A stretch of DNA of 25,936 nucleotides, taken from NCBI GenBank assembly GCA_026967815.1, contig JAPUUO010000008.1:1-25936 (forward strand). The letters run 5' to 3'. This DNA comes from Candidatus Bathyarchaeota archaeon (GTDB lineage Archaea; Thermoproteota; Bathyarchaeia; Bathyarchaeales; Bathyarchaeaceae). The position numbers and the translations under genes were made by a program. The notes beneath the pieces were generated by a model. The model made no database searches and was not told where the DNA came from. It worked only from the letters and a program-made list of their open reading frames with translations. Position 1 is the first letter of the stretch. Each line of letters starts with the position of its first letter. Shown here one piece after another: positions 15,290 through 22,696 of this stretch.

Positions 15290-16030
15290 TTGCCTGTTTT
15301 TTACGAGAGGAGACAACTTGTAACACCGGGCGATTTGCTAGCTGATAATAACTATTTGGCTGGCGAGAACACGTTCAAAGAAAACGGCAAAATATACGCA
15401 ACTCACACTGGACTCGTCAATTATGAGAATAGGAACATCTATGTGATGGCGTTGAGGTCATTCTACGCTCCACTGGTTGGAGACACAGTAATCGGAAAGG
15501 TTGTTGAAGTAATCCTAAGCGGCTGGATAATCGATGTCAAAGCGCCTTACCTAGCTATGCTTAGAGCCTCAGACGTTCTAGAGCGTTCATTTAGGCCCCA
15601 AATAGATGATTTGCCTTCAATGTTTGATGTTGGAGACATTATTATCGCAAAAATAGTTGCCAGCGACCGAACAAGGGGACCTCTCTTAACAGTTCGAGAA
15701 CCTGGCCTAGGCAAGATTACAAGAGGACAAATCACTGAGATCACTCCAACAAAAATCCCTCGTCTAATCGGAAAGAAAGGCTCGATGATTACCACAATTA
15801 AAAAAGAGGTAGGCTGCCAAATTCTGGTTGGCCAAAATGGCTTGGTGCTCGTTAGCGGTAAATCACCCAAGGATGAACGCTTAGCGATTATGGCTATCCA
15901 CAAAATTGAGCGAGAAGCCCATACATCTGGATTGACAGATCGTGTGGCTGAAATGATTAAAACAGAGAAACATGAGAAAACGGAGGTAAGGAGAAAAGAT
16001 GCCCAAGAAAAAAGTCAAAAAAGTGGTTAA
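15290..16030 (+). CDS. rrp4: Exosome RNA-binding subunit Rrp4
   Basis: Forms part of the cap on the hexameric Rrp41/Rrp42 ring and feeds RNA into the exosome. The 246-residue protein has an N-terminal domain (MPVFYERRQLVTPGDLLAD), an S1 domain at about 63-138 (VGDTVIGKVVEVILSGWIID, ending GPLLTVRE) and a KH domain with the GxxG loop IPRLIGKKGSMITTIKKEVG at 156-175. A lysine/glutamate-rich tail follows. The start is TTG at 15290, 7 nt after GTGGTGGTGA. The tail overlaps rrp41 by 32 nt, a larger overlap than elsewhere in the run, so the tail codons also carry the rrp41 ribosome-binding site. Confidence 0.96.
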   Translation: MPVFYERRQLVTPGDLLADNNYLAGENTFKENGKIYATHTGLVNYENRNIYVMALRSFYAPLVGDTVIGKVVEVILSGWIIDVKAPYLAMLRASDVLERSFRPQIDDLPSMFDVGDIIIAKIVASDRTRGPLLTVREPGLGKITRGQITEITPTKIPRLIGKKGSMITTIKKEVGCQILVGQNGLVLVSGKSPKDERLAIMAIHKIEREAHTSGLTDRVAEMIKTEKHEKTEVRRKDAQEKSQKSG

Positions 16031-16754
16031 TAAGGAAAATATTCGTCATGACGGAAGAAAACTAAGCGAGTTAAGACCCATTAAACTTGAAGTAGGGATT
16101 CTCGGAAACGCTGATGGTTCAGCCTATATTGAACAAGGAAAAAACAAGATCTTAGCCGGGGTCTACGGACCAAAAGAAGTGCATCCCAAACATTTAGCTT
16201 TACCCGACCGATCACGATTGCGATGTCGCTATCACATGGCGCCTTTTTCAGTTCAAGAGAGAAAATCGCCTGCTCCATCGAGACGGGATATAGAACTCTC
16301 AAAAGTCATTCGAGAGGCGTTTGAGCCCTCAGTTTTCACAGAATATTACCCGAAAACATCTATTGACATTTTCATTGAAGTTTTGCAAGCAGACGGTGGA
16401 ACAAGATGTGCGAGCATCACAGCTGCGTCTTTGGCCTTAGCAGATGCAGGCATACCTTTACGCGATTTGGTCTCAGCGTGCGCTGCTGGTAAAGTTGACG
16501 GACGCATTGTATTAGACCTAAACGATAAAGAAGACAAGGAAGGTGAAGCTGACTTGCCATTGGCTTACATGTCTAACCTAAACGCTATAACTCTACTTCA
16601 GATGGATGGGATGTTAACTAGTGAAGAGTTTGAGCAAGCTATAAATCTCGCATTAGAGGGGTGCAATCAGATATATCAACTTCAGAAAGAGGCTTTAAAA
16701 GCCAAGTATGTAGAAGTTAAAGAAACCATGAACGAGGGGGCTGATGAACAGTGA
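15999..16754 (+). CDS. rrp41: Exosome catalytic subunit Rrp41
   Basis: RNase PH-like, phosphate-dependent 3'-5' exoribonuclease and the active subunit of the archaeal exosome ring. The 251-residue protein contains RHDGRKLSELRPI (residues 16-28), SPAPSRRDIELSKVIREA (RNA-binding arginines 95-96) and the catalytic acidic segment DKEDKEGEADLPLAYM with Asp179 and Asp185, so it looks active. An N-terminal lysine-rich stretch precedes the fold. ATG at 15999 follows AAGGAGA within the rrp4 tail. It overlaps rrp42 by 4 nt (GTGA). Confidence 0.97.
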   Translation: MPKKKVKKVVNKENIRHDGRKLSELRPIKLEVGILGNADGSAYIEQGKNKILAGVYGPKEVHPKHLALPDRSRLRCRYHMAPFSVQERKSPAPSRRDIELSKVIREAFEPSVFTEYYPKTSIDIFIEVLQADGGTRCASITAASLALADAGIPLRDLVSACAAGKVDGRIVLDLNDKEDKEGEADLPLAYMSNLNAITLLQMDGMLTSEEFEQAINLALEGCNQIYQLQKEALKAKYVEVKETMNEGADEQ

Positions 16755-17548
16755 CTTCACCAGTTGTTGCTCGGATGAAGCAGAAAAGAATGGCAGATTT
16801 GATTTCTCTCGGAAAGCGACTTGATGAACGCGGGCTAACAGACTATCGAGAAGCCCAAATTGAAATAGGAGTTATTGAAAAAGCTGAGGGTTCCGCCCGT
16901 GTCCGTCTTGGCAAAACTGAAGTATTAGTTGGAATAAAAATCGGACTAGGCGAACCCTTTTCTGATGTTCCAAATCAAGGGGTCTTAACGGTCAACGCTG
17001 AACTAGTGCCCTTAGCTTCACCCACCTTTGAGCCAGGACCACCCGGAGAGGACGCAATTGAGCTCGCGAGAGTAGTAGATAGAGGCATACGAGAATCTAA
17101 GGCCATAGATCTAGAGAAACTGTGCATCACGCCTGGAAAGAAAGTTTTCATCGTATTTATCGATCTATATGTGCTAAACTATGATGGGAATCTCATAGAT
17201 GCTTCGGCCCTAGCGGCTTTAGCTGCACTGCTTAACACTAAGGTGTTCAACTACGAAGTTAAGGAAGGCGAAGTCCAGATTAAGCCTGGTTACAAATCGC
17301 TTCCAATCCGCAACTATCCTATTGCAGTTACATTCGCCAAAATCAACGATAAGCTTGTTGTTGACCCTTGCTTAGAAGAAGAGCAGGTCATGGAGACACG
17401 ACTAACAATGACCATTGAAAAGGATGAAAAGGTCTGTGCTCTACAGAAAAGTGGCAAAGGCTACTTCAGAATTCAGCAAATTCTTGAAGCTGCAAAGATA
17501 GCTCGACAAAAAGCCGCTGAACTGCGAAAACTCGTGGTGAAAAAGTAG
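16751..17548 (+). CDS. rrp42: Exosome non-catalytic subunit Rrp42
   Basis: RNase PH-fold partner that alternates with Rrp41 in the hexameric ring and helps bind RNA without itself cleaving it. The 265-residue protein has KRLDERGLTDYREAQIEIGV near the N-terminus, SARVRLGKTEVLVGIKI, and the conserved FEPGPPGEDAIELARVVDR region; the catalytic acidic cluster of Rrp41 is absent, replaced by the YPIAVTFAKINDKLVVDPCL segment. The start is GTG at 16751 overlapping the rrp41 stop; the last base of its stop is the first base of the L37Ae GTG. Confidence 0.96.
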   Translation: MTSPVVARMKQKRMADLISLGKRLDERGLTDYREAQIEIGVIEKAEGSARVRLGKTEVLVGIKIGLGEPFSDVPNQGVLTVNAELVPLASPTFEPGPPGEDAIELARVVDRGIRESKAIDLEKLCITPGKKVFIVFIDLYVLNYDGNLIDASALAALAALLNTKVFNYEVKEGEVQIKPGYKSLPIRNYPIAVTFAKINDKLVVDPCLEEEQVMETRLTMTIEKDEKVCALQKSGKGYFRIQQILEAAKIARQKAAELRKLVVKK

Positions 17549-17844
17549 TGGGGAAACGAACGAAAAAGGTTGGTCCAACACGAGGACTGGGAACGCGTTA
17601 CGGCTCTACGGTGAGAAAAAGGTACACAAAGATAGTTTCGTCACTGAAAGAAGCAAATAAGTGTCCCCAGTGTAGCACGGTGGCGGTTAGAAGACAAAGC
17701 GTAGGCGTTTGGGAATGTAGAAAATGCGGCTTCACCTTCGCAGGCGGTGCCTATACTCCAGTTACAAAGCTGGGGATCATAGCAAGAAGAACCGCTAAGG
17801 GCGTGCAGCTAGAAGCTCCTCTCGAAGAGGAAAAAATAGAGTGA
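17548..17844 (+). CDS. rpl37ae: 50S ribosomal protein L37Ae (L43e)
   Basis: A 98-residue zinc-ribbon protein of the large subunit. The zinc ligands are Cys39/Cys42 (KCPQCS) and Cys57/Cys60 (ECRKCGF), and the flanking RTKKVGPTRGLGTRYGSTVR and FTFAGGAYTP segments are family hallmarks. GTG at 17548 shares one base with the rrp42 stop. In many archaea rpoP (RNA polymerase subunit P) and a Brix-domain gene follow; here only a fragment of the latter remains. Confidence 0.96.
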   Translation: MGKRTKKVGPTRGLGTRYGSTVRKRYTKIVSSLKEANKCPQCSTVAVRRQSVGVWECRKCGFTFAGGAYTPVTKLGIIARRTAKGVQLEAPLEEEKIE

Positions 17845-17978
17845 TTTTGCTCACTACCAGTCGCAGAACAACAAGCGGACTGGGAACTCTTGTTATGACC
17901 CTGCAATTCTTGTCAAGCATTGTCCAGATTAACCTAGGGAAATGCAAAAATGAAGGCTCGCGCAGTTATTCACTTTAG
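17841..17978 (+). pseudogene. Remnant of a Brix-domain (Imp4-like) ribosome biogenesis gene
   Basis: A 45-codon frame opens with GTG at 17841, overlapping the L37Ae stop as GTGA, the coupling used throughout this operon. It reads ILLTTSRRTTSGLG, then LSSIVQINLGK, and ends at TAG 17976-17978 inside pcc1. Archaeal Brix/Imp4-like proteins begin LLTTSRKPSxRTRSF and reach INRGK near residue 33; the frame here reaches INLGK at the same distance without gaps. Arginines of the expected motif are changed as if by single-base mutation (for example R to G and R to L), as in neutral decay. Everything beyond about residue 35, most of a family of roughly 150-200 residues, is missing. Position in the archaeal exosome superoperon, between L37Ae and pcc1, matches the intact gene elsewhere. 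I see no sign that the 45-residue product is functional. Confidence 0.7.
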
Positions 17979-18204
17979 GTTTCAATTAGAAGACCATTTA
18001 GACGTTGTTTTAAAAGCGGTTAAGCCAGAAACTGAAAAGCCGTTGACTTCTCGCTCAAGGGTTCAGATGAAGGGAGAAGGAAAGGTTTTGACGCTCATTT
18101 TTGAGGCGCGGGACACTTCGGCTTTGAGGGCTGTGACAAACTCGTATCTGCGTTGGATTGCGCTGGTTAGTGATACTTGGTCGGTAATGGAGAGTCTGCA
18201 GTAA
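17950..18204 (+). CDS. pcc1: KEOPS complex subunit Pcc1
   Basis: Small dimer-forming subunit of KEOPS, the complex that makes the t6A modification at position 37 of tRNAs reading ANN codons; it bridges two Kae1 units. The 84-residue protein is normal in length and carries the family's late segment ALRAVTNSYLRWIALV at about residues 58-73. ATG at 17950 lies inside the Brix remnant in another frame. The partners kae1 and bud32 are about 6 kb downstream in a separate unit. Confidence 0.9.
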   Translation: MKARAVIHFRFQLEDHLDVVLKAVKPETEKPLTSRSRVQMKGEGKVLTLIFEARDTSALRAVTNSYLRWIALVSDTWSVMESLQ

Positions 18205-18290
18205 CAAGTTTAGGGAGTCGTCTAAAAACACTTAATTGATAGGAAGCCCTATTGCTGAGAGAACTCGTTAAAATTGTTTGAGGCAGTCAG

Positions 18291-18653
18291 ATGAGCGATG
18301 AGATCTCGAGGCTTCCGCCGAAGGTGCAAGAACGTCTTCTTAGGCTTCAGCAGCTGCAGCAGACTTTGCAGATGGTTTTATCGCAAAAGCAACAGTTAGA
18401 ATTGGAGCTTACTGAGGTTGATCAAGCCCTAGGCGAGCTGGAAAAGCTTAATGATGCCACGGTTATTTACAAGTCTATAGGTTCACTTCTTGTGAAGGCT
18501 AAACGCCCGAAGGTTGTCACGGAATTAACGGAACGAAAGGAACTTCTTAACACCCGTGTCACTGTGCTCGGCAAGCAAGAAGAAAGATTGCGAACACAAG
18601 TGAAAAATTTACAAGCCAAGCTTCAGCAAGATCTGCGTCCAATCTCACCTTGA
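18291..18653 (+). CDS. pfdB: Prefoldin subunit beta
   Basis: Subunit of the hexameric jellyfish-shaped chaperone that captures unfolded proteins and passes them to the thermosome. The 120-residue protein is two long helices (about 8-55 and 75-115) around a short beta hairpin (DATVIYKSIGSLLVKA, 55-70), rich in Leu and Gln heptads, as expected for the coiled-coil tentacles. It follows pcc1 after an 86-nt gap with AT-rich stretches that might hold a weak promoter. The alpha subunit is not in the window. Confidence 0.94.
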   Translation: MSDEISRLPPKVQERLLRLQQLQQTLQMVLSQKQQLELELTEVDQALGELEKLNDATVIYKSIGSLLVKAKRPKVVTELTERKELLNTRVTVLGKQEERLRTQVKNLQAKLQQDLRPISP

Positions 18654-18661
18654 CTTGTTAG

Positions 18662-18976
18662 GTGAAAACCCTTTTGGAAGAGATAGGCATTTCAGAGTTG
18701 ACCCACGGACAAGTGGAAACACTATGCTCTATCGCTGAGGAAGCAGCAAGAGACTACGTTTTGTCCAAAGTTCCTTCACGTAAAGTTCCAGTTCTCAACA
18801 TAACTGTCGACACCGAAGGATCAAAGCCAGTCACAGTTGATGTTGAAGTTGAGATCACCCTGTCGGCTTTAATGAAGAACTATGACGTAAAAAAACTTGC
18901 AAAGGAAGCCACAAAACAAGCGTTTAAGGCAGTTAAAGCCTACCTAAGGGAACTGGCATGCAAATCCACGAGATAA
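18662..18976 (+). CDS. DUF3194 family protein of unknown function
   Basis: A 104-residue archaeal protein of the DUF3194 family, which usually sits beside prefoldin beta. It is predicted to be alpha/beta: an N-terminal helical part (LTHGQVETLCSIAEEAARDYVL), a central beta hairpin (VPVLNITVDTEG and PVTVDVEVEITL) and a lysine-rich C-terminal helix (KLAKEATKQAFKAVKAYLREL). No catalytic motif is evident. The start appears to be GTG at 18662, 8 nt after the prefoldin stop, without a clear Shine-Dalgarno site, so translation may be coupled. It overlaps the DHH gene by 19 nt. Confidence 0.85.
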   Translation: MKTLLEEIGISELTHGQVETLCSIAEEAARDYVLSKVPSRKVPVLNITVDTEGSKPVTVDVEVEITLSALMKNYDVKKLAKEATKQAFKAVKAYLRELACKSTR

Positions 18977-19950
18977 CATCGCTGTTAGCCGAGCGCAACG
19001 CAAAACGCATTCTATTATTATGTCATCACAACGCCGATCCAGACGCTGTTTGTTCTGCTTTCGCTTTCTCTCAACTACTAAAACAATTACGTCCAAAATT
19101 AAAAATTGAAATTGCCGCTGCGCAAGGACCAAGCAGACTTTCCAAGTTCATGCTAAAGTCTTTACCGGCGACATTGACTGATCAACCTAACATTGAAGAG
19201 GCTAATGTTATCGTGCTGCTAGACACAAACACCGTTCAGCAGCTAGATGATTGGGGCGGACGAGTTAAAGCTTCAAAGGCTCCAATAATTGTGATAGACC
19301 ATCATGCAAGCCACCCAGAAACAGAGAGTTTAGCAACCCTTATTGTAGCCGACGAAACAGCGTCGTCCACTTGCGAGATTGTCTACAGTCTTTTTAAAGA
19401 GGCAGAAGTGGAATTGACATCAATTGAGGCTAAAGCCTTGTTTCTTGGAATAGCCTTTGACACTAGACATTTTATTCTTGCTAGCTCCGCCACATTGAAG
19501 ATCCTAGCTGAACTCACTGGAGTTGGCGTAAAAGCTGAAGAAGCCTTGTCATCGCTTTCTCTTCCAATGGTCCCTTCAGAACGCATAGCGCGTCTCAAAG
19601 CAGGCAAAAGGGTGAAACTTTCAAAAATTGACAACTGGCTAATGGCTTTTTCTCATGTTAGCGCCTATCAAGCTTCTGCTGCTCGCGCTTTGGTGGCACT
19701 TGGGGCTCACGTGGCAATTGTTGCCGGTCTACATGGTGAAAAAATCCAAATCAGTATGCGGGCAAGTCGCGAGTTTCATGAAAAAACTGGTATCCATCTT
19801 GGGCGAGACATTGCAAAGCCCCTCGGTGAATATCTTCATGGCATGGGCGGGGGACATGCAGTATCCGCAGGCGCCAACGGAACCGGAGACCTAGAAGCCA
19901 ACCTCAAACGTTGCCGGAGGCTTCTAAAAGAAACACTGACGCAAACCTAG
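18958..19950 (+). CDS. DHH-family phosphoesterase with DHHA1 domain
   Basis: A 330-residue RecJ/NrnA-like phosphoesterase. Metal-binding motifs appear in order: HHNADPDA (residues 23-30), Asp89 in LLDTNT, DHH at 114-116 (VIDHHAS) and Asp168 in GIAFDTRH. The C-terminal DHHA1 domain ends with the GGGHAVSAGA substrate-binding loop. Related archaeal enzymes degrade short oligonucleotides or cyclic dinucleotide products; the position behind the exosome genes would suit a role in finishing RNA fragments, but that is inference. ATG at 18958 lies within the end of the DUF3194 gene. It is too short to be a full RecJ exonuclease with extra domains. Confidence 0.9.
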   Translation: MQIHEITSLLAERNAKRILLLCHHNADPDAVCSAFAFSQLLKQLRPKLKIEIAAAQGPSRLSKFMLKSLPATLTDQPNIEEANVIVLLDTNTVQQLDDWGGRVKASKAPIIVIDHHASHPETESLATLIVADETASSTCEIVYSLFKEAEVELTSIEAKALFLGIAFDTRHFILASSATLKILAELTGVGVKAEEALSSLSLPMVPSERIARLKAGKRVKLSKIDNWLMAFSHVSAYQASAARALVALGAHVAIVAGLHGEKIQISMRASREFHEKTGIHLGRDIAKPLGEYLHGMGGGHAVSAGANGTGDLEANLKRCRRLLKETLTQT

Positions 19951-20004
19951 TTTTCTTATCCTGCCATCATGGACATGTTTTAATCGACAAAAAACAGAAA
20001 CTCC

Positions 20005-20056
20005 TTTTTAAGTAGCTACTCTTAAATGATTGAGTTCCATCTGGAAACTGGAGTGG
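20005..20056 (+). promoter_or_regulatory. Candidate promoter of the ECF transporter genes
   Basis: In the 116-nt gap after the DHH gene, CAGAAACTCC precedes TTTTTAAGTA (20005-20014), a TATA-like box about 55 nt upstream of the TTG at 20067. GGAGTGG at 20050-20056 is a possible ribosome-binding site at a 10-nt spacing. No riboswitch-like fold was recognised. Confidence 0.4.
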
Positions 20057-20066
20057 CGACAACAAC

Positions 20067-20921
20067 TTGGCCATCATCGAAGCCAAAAACCTGACATACA
20101 CCTATCCAGGTGGAACACAGCCAGCCATCAAAGGCGTATCATTAACCATCGAAAAAGGAGACTTTGTCATCCTCACTGGTCCAAGTGGTTGCGGTAAAAC
20201 CACACTTTGCCGCTGCTTTAATGGTTTAATTCCTCATTTTTATGCGGGAAGACTTGAAGGAGAACTGAAAGTTGCCAAACTTAACGTAACTGAAAGTCCA
20301 ATTTACGAGATGGCTTGCCATGTTGGACTTGTTTTTCAGAATCCAGAAAATCAGCTCTTCGCACTTTCGGTTGAAAAAGACGTTGCTTTCGGACTAGAAA
20401 ACCTTGGAATGCCAAGAGATGAAATCCGTAAACGCGTAGATTGGGCTTTGCAGATGACGGATATAGAAGAGTTGCGAGAAAGGGCGCCCCATGAGCTTTC
20501 AGGTGGACAGCAACAACGGGTTGCAATCGCATGTGTACTTGCCATGCAGCCCGAAGTTATGGTTTTAGATGAGCCAACCTCTTTTCTAGACCCTTTAGGT
20601 GCCCAAAAAATCTTTGAAGTCATTAGTGAACTCAACAGACAACTAGGAATCACAGTAATACTTGTTGAGCATCGTTTAGACTTGGCATCTAAGCATGCCA
20701 ATCATGTTGTCATAATGGATGAGCGAACGATTGTTCTGGACGACAAACCTCGAGAAGTATTCGATTCCGAAAGCGCTCGGCTTATTGGAGTAGGAATCCC
20801 AAAAGCCACCAAACTCTGGCAGATGTTGAGGCAGAATGGAATCCGTCTCGACAGAGCCCCAGTAAATTCTGAAGAGGCAATTCAACTGTTGCGAGGTGTT
20901 TTAAAGCGTGATCGAGGTTAA
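20067..20921 (+). CDS. ecfA1: ECF transporter ATP-binding subunit (EcfA1-type)
   Basis: ABC ATPase of an energy-coupling-factor importer for vitamins or metal ions. The 284-residue protein has Walker A GPSGCGKT (38-45), Q-loop FQNPENQLFA (90-99), ABC signature LSGGQQQ (144-150), Walker B VMVLDEP (164-170) and the switch His202 (VEHRLD). NPENQ is typical of ECF ATPases. The C-terminal extension past about residue 225 matches this subfamily. The start is TTG at 20067. It overlaps the second ATPase gene by 14 nt; the two should form a heterodimer. Confidence 0.93.
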   Translation: MAIIEAKNLTYTYPGGTQPAIKGVSLTIEKGDFVILTGPSGCGKTTLCRCFNGLIPHFYAGRLEGELKVAKLNVTESPIYEMACHVGLVFQNPENQLFALSVEKDVAFGLENLGMPRDEIRKRVDWALQMTDIEELRERAPHELSGGQQQRVAIACVLAMQPEVMVLDEPTSFLDPLGAQKIFEVISELNRQLGITVILVEHRLDLASKHANHVVIMDERTIVLDDKPREVFDSESARLIGVGIPKATKLWQMLRQNGIRLDRAPVNSEEAIQLLRGVLKRDRG

Positions 20922-21735
20922 GGGTGTTTCCTTCACTTACCCTACAGGCGTTGAAGCGCTAAAGGGAGTCTCTCTCGAGATTCGAGACGGCGAGTTTATC
21001 GCCATAATGGGCTCCAACGGTGCTGGAAAAACGACACTAGTCAAGCATTTTAATGGATTGCTAAAGCCGGCCAGTGGCGAAGTTTTCGTTGGGGGAGTAA
21101 GCACACGAAATGTAAGCATAGCAAGCCTAGCCCGAAAGGTTGGATTTGTATTTCAAAATCCTGATCATCAACTGTTCTGCGAAACCGTCGAGGAAGAGAT
21201 TGCTTACGCTCTTAAAAACTTCGGGTTTGAGGAAGAAATAGTTAAGAACAGAGTAACTTGGGCGCTTAACCTCCTCGGTCTAACGCAGTATCGTCAAACC
21301 TCCCCCTTCATGCTTAGCGGAGGCGAGCGAAAGCGATTAGCTTTGGCTTCTGTGCTTGCTTGGGACCCAAAAGTTGTTGTTCTCGATGAACCTACAATTG
21401 GTCAAGACTATGAACAAAAAGAAAAATTACGTCAGTTTATTGTTCAGCTGAATGCACAAGGGAAAACCGTTATTGTAGTCACACATGATGTAGAATTCGT
21501 AGCAGATTGTGGTCCAAGAATCGTGTTGATGGCTGAAGGGAAAATCGTGGCTGATGGTGACGCCAAAGAAATACTTACAAATAAGGAACTCGCCTTCAAA
21601 GCTTCCATTGTACCACCGCAAATAACCCAGATTTTCCTAGGGTTAGCCGACTTCGGGTTACCAATGGACGTCATCAATGTTCACGAAGCAGGTAGGATAT
21701 TGTTCAACTTTCTAAAAGAAGAGGTAAAGCCATGA
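20908..21735 (+). CDS. ecfA2: ECF transporter ATP-binding subunit (EcfA2-type)
   Basis: Second ATPase of the same importer, 275 residues. It shows Walker A GSNGAGKT (35-42), Q-loop FQNPDHQLF (82-90), signature LSGGE (136-140), Walker B VVVLDEP (156-162) and His193 (VTHD). It is clearly diverged from its neighbour, consistent with a heterodimer instead of a recent duplication. The start is GTG at 20908, within the end of ecfA1. Its stop overlaps the ecfT ATG by 4 nt. Confidence 0.93.
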   Translation: MIEVKGVSFTYPTGVEALKGVSLEIRDGEFIAIMGSNGAGKTTLVKHFNGLLKPASGEVFVGGVSTRNVSIASLARKVGFVFQNPDHQLFCETVEEEIAYALKNFGFEEEIVKNRVTWALNLLGLTQYRQTSPFMLSGGERKRLALASVLAWDPKVVVLDEPTIGQDYEQKEKLRQFIVQLNAQGKTVIVVTHDVEFVADCGPRIVLMAEGKIVADGDAKEILTNKELAFKASIVPPQITQIFLGLADFGLPMDVINVHEAGRILFNFLKEEVKP

Positions 21736-22517
21736 GCGTGTTTGAGGGCTTTAGATTTAGGTACATTCACTCACCAATTCATCAATTAGATCCGAGAGTC
21801 AAGTTCTTGTATGTGCTGATAATTTTTGGAATAGCCATCGCTTTCCTTGAAGTTCTTCCTCTTGTCCTTCTATTCCTAATTCAAATACCCTTTGTGCTCC
21901 TAGCAAGTGTGCAACGAGAGTGGGTACGATCATTGAAAGGAGCTTCATTTTTAGCAATCCTCATTTTCGTTGTAAACTTTGCTTTCGGATATTTCGGCGG
22001 CACCTATCCTTCGTCTATGTCTCCATGGGAATATCCTCTCGCCATGTCTCTGCGCTTTCTGGTTCTCGTTGAGTCTTTCTCAATATTCTTTCTGACAACT
22101 TCTCCAGATCATCTGAGTTTAGCGCTTGAACAAAGCCATGTGCCCTACGAGTTTTGCTTCGCTTTCACTACTGCGATTCGGTTTGTTCCAGTCTTAGCCG
22201 AAGAGGCTCAAACAATTATGGACGCGCAAAAGGCGAGAGGTTTAGAACTTGAACGGGGCAATTTCATTAAGCGAGTGAAAAATTATATTCCCATACTTAT
22301 TCCGCTTATTGTGAGTGCTATTCGGCGTAGTCTTGAGCTTGCCGAGGCAATGGAGTCACGGGCATGGGGAGCAACTGAGAAACGCACTAACCTTTACCTG
22401 CTTAAAATGAAGAGTGCGGATTATGCTTTAATTATTGTCTCTCTTGGCATGTTGATTTGCAGCATATACGTTCGCTTGTATATTTCCGTTCCCTCTCTAA
22501 CGATGCTCTTAACATAA
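21732..22517 (+). CDS. ecfT: ECF transporter transmembrane coupling subunit EcfT
   Basis: Membrane scaffold that links the two ATPases to an exchangeable substrate-binding S protein. The 261-residue protein has hydrophobic segments at about 23-39, 42-60, 71-90, 104-122 and 231-249, and the long cytoplasmic coupling helices near 150-215. The ATPase-contacting motifs are ARG at 168-170 (DAQKARGLE) and the related SRAWG at 209-213 (AMESRAWGA). The N-terminal LDPRVKFL stretch is also typical. No S component is encoded beside it, so the substrate cannot be told and it may serve several S proteins encoded elsewhere. Confidence 0.92.
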   Translation: MSVFEGFRFRYIHSPIHQLDPRVKFLYVLIIFGIAIAFLEVLPLVLLFLIQIPFVLLASVQREWVRSLKGASFLAILIFVVNFAFGYFGGTYPSSMSPWEYPLAMSLRFLVLVESFSIFFLTTSPDHLSLALEQSHVPYEFCFAFTTAIRFVPVLAEEAQTIMDAQKARGLELERGNFIKRVKNYIPILIPLIVSAIRRSLELAEAMESRAWGATEKRTNLYLLKMKSADYALIIVSLGMLICSIYVRLYISVPSLTMLLT

Positions 22518-22690
22518 TTCACCGTGTTAACTGTTTGACTTTCTTGAATCTCTTGATCGAAGCTAAGCTAAAACCGTAAGGCTTTTAGCACATGAAGCAA
22601 TATTGCCTCACAAGACTAAGAAATTGTAGTCGTTGGAAACAGATCAGGGGATTCTGAGTGGAGCCACCAAGCCTCGAGGAAAAGGAGTAG
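22518..22690 (+). other. Intergenic leader region upstream of L41e
   Basis: No convincing protein gene or known RNA is visible. GCTAAAA at 22567-22573 and TTTTAGC at 22583-22589 form a 7-bp inverted repeat with a 9-nt loop, which could be the end of the ecfT transcript or part of a leader, but no T-run follows. A 10-codon GTG frame (22658-22690) ends 6 nt before the ATA of L41e and could at most act as a short leader peptide. Confidence 0.3.
22683..22687 (+). promoter_or_regulatory. Shine-Dalgarno site for L41e
   Basis: AGGAG (within AAAGGAG, 22681-22687) stands 9 nt before ATA at 22697. An in-frame TAG at 22688-22690 follows directly, leaving GTT, GAA and ATA as the only codons before the conserved L41e sequence, so this site supports initiation at ATA. 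Confidence 0.65.
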
Positions 22691-22696
22691 GTTGAA

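Noticed and set aside
19951..20066. Riboswitch controlling the ECF transporter genes
   Set aside because: The 116-nt gap has no recognisable aptamer core and is largely accounted for by a TATA-like box and a short leader.
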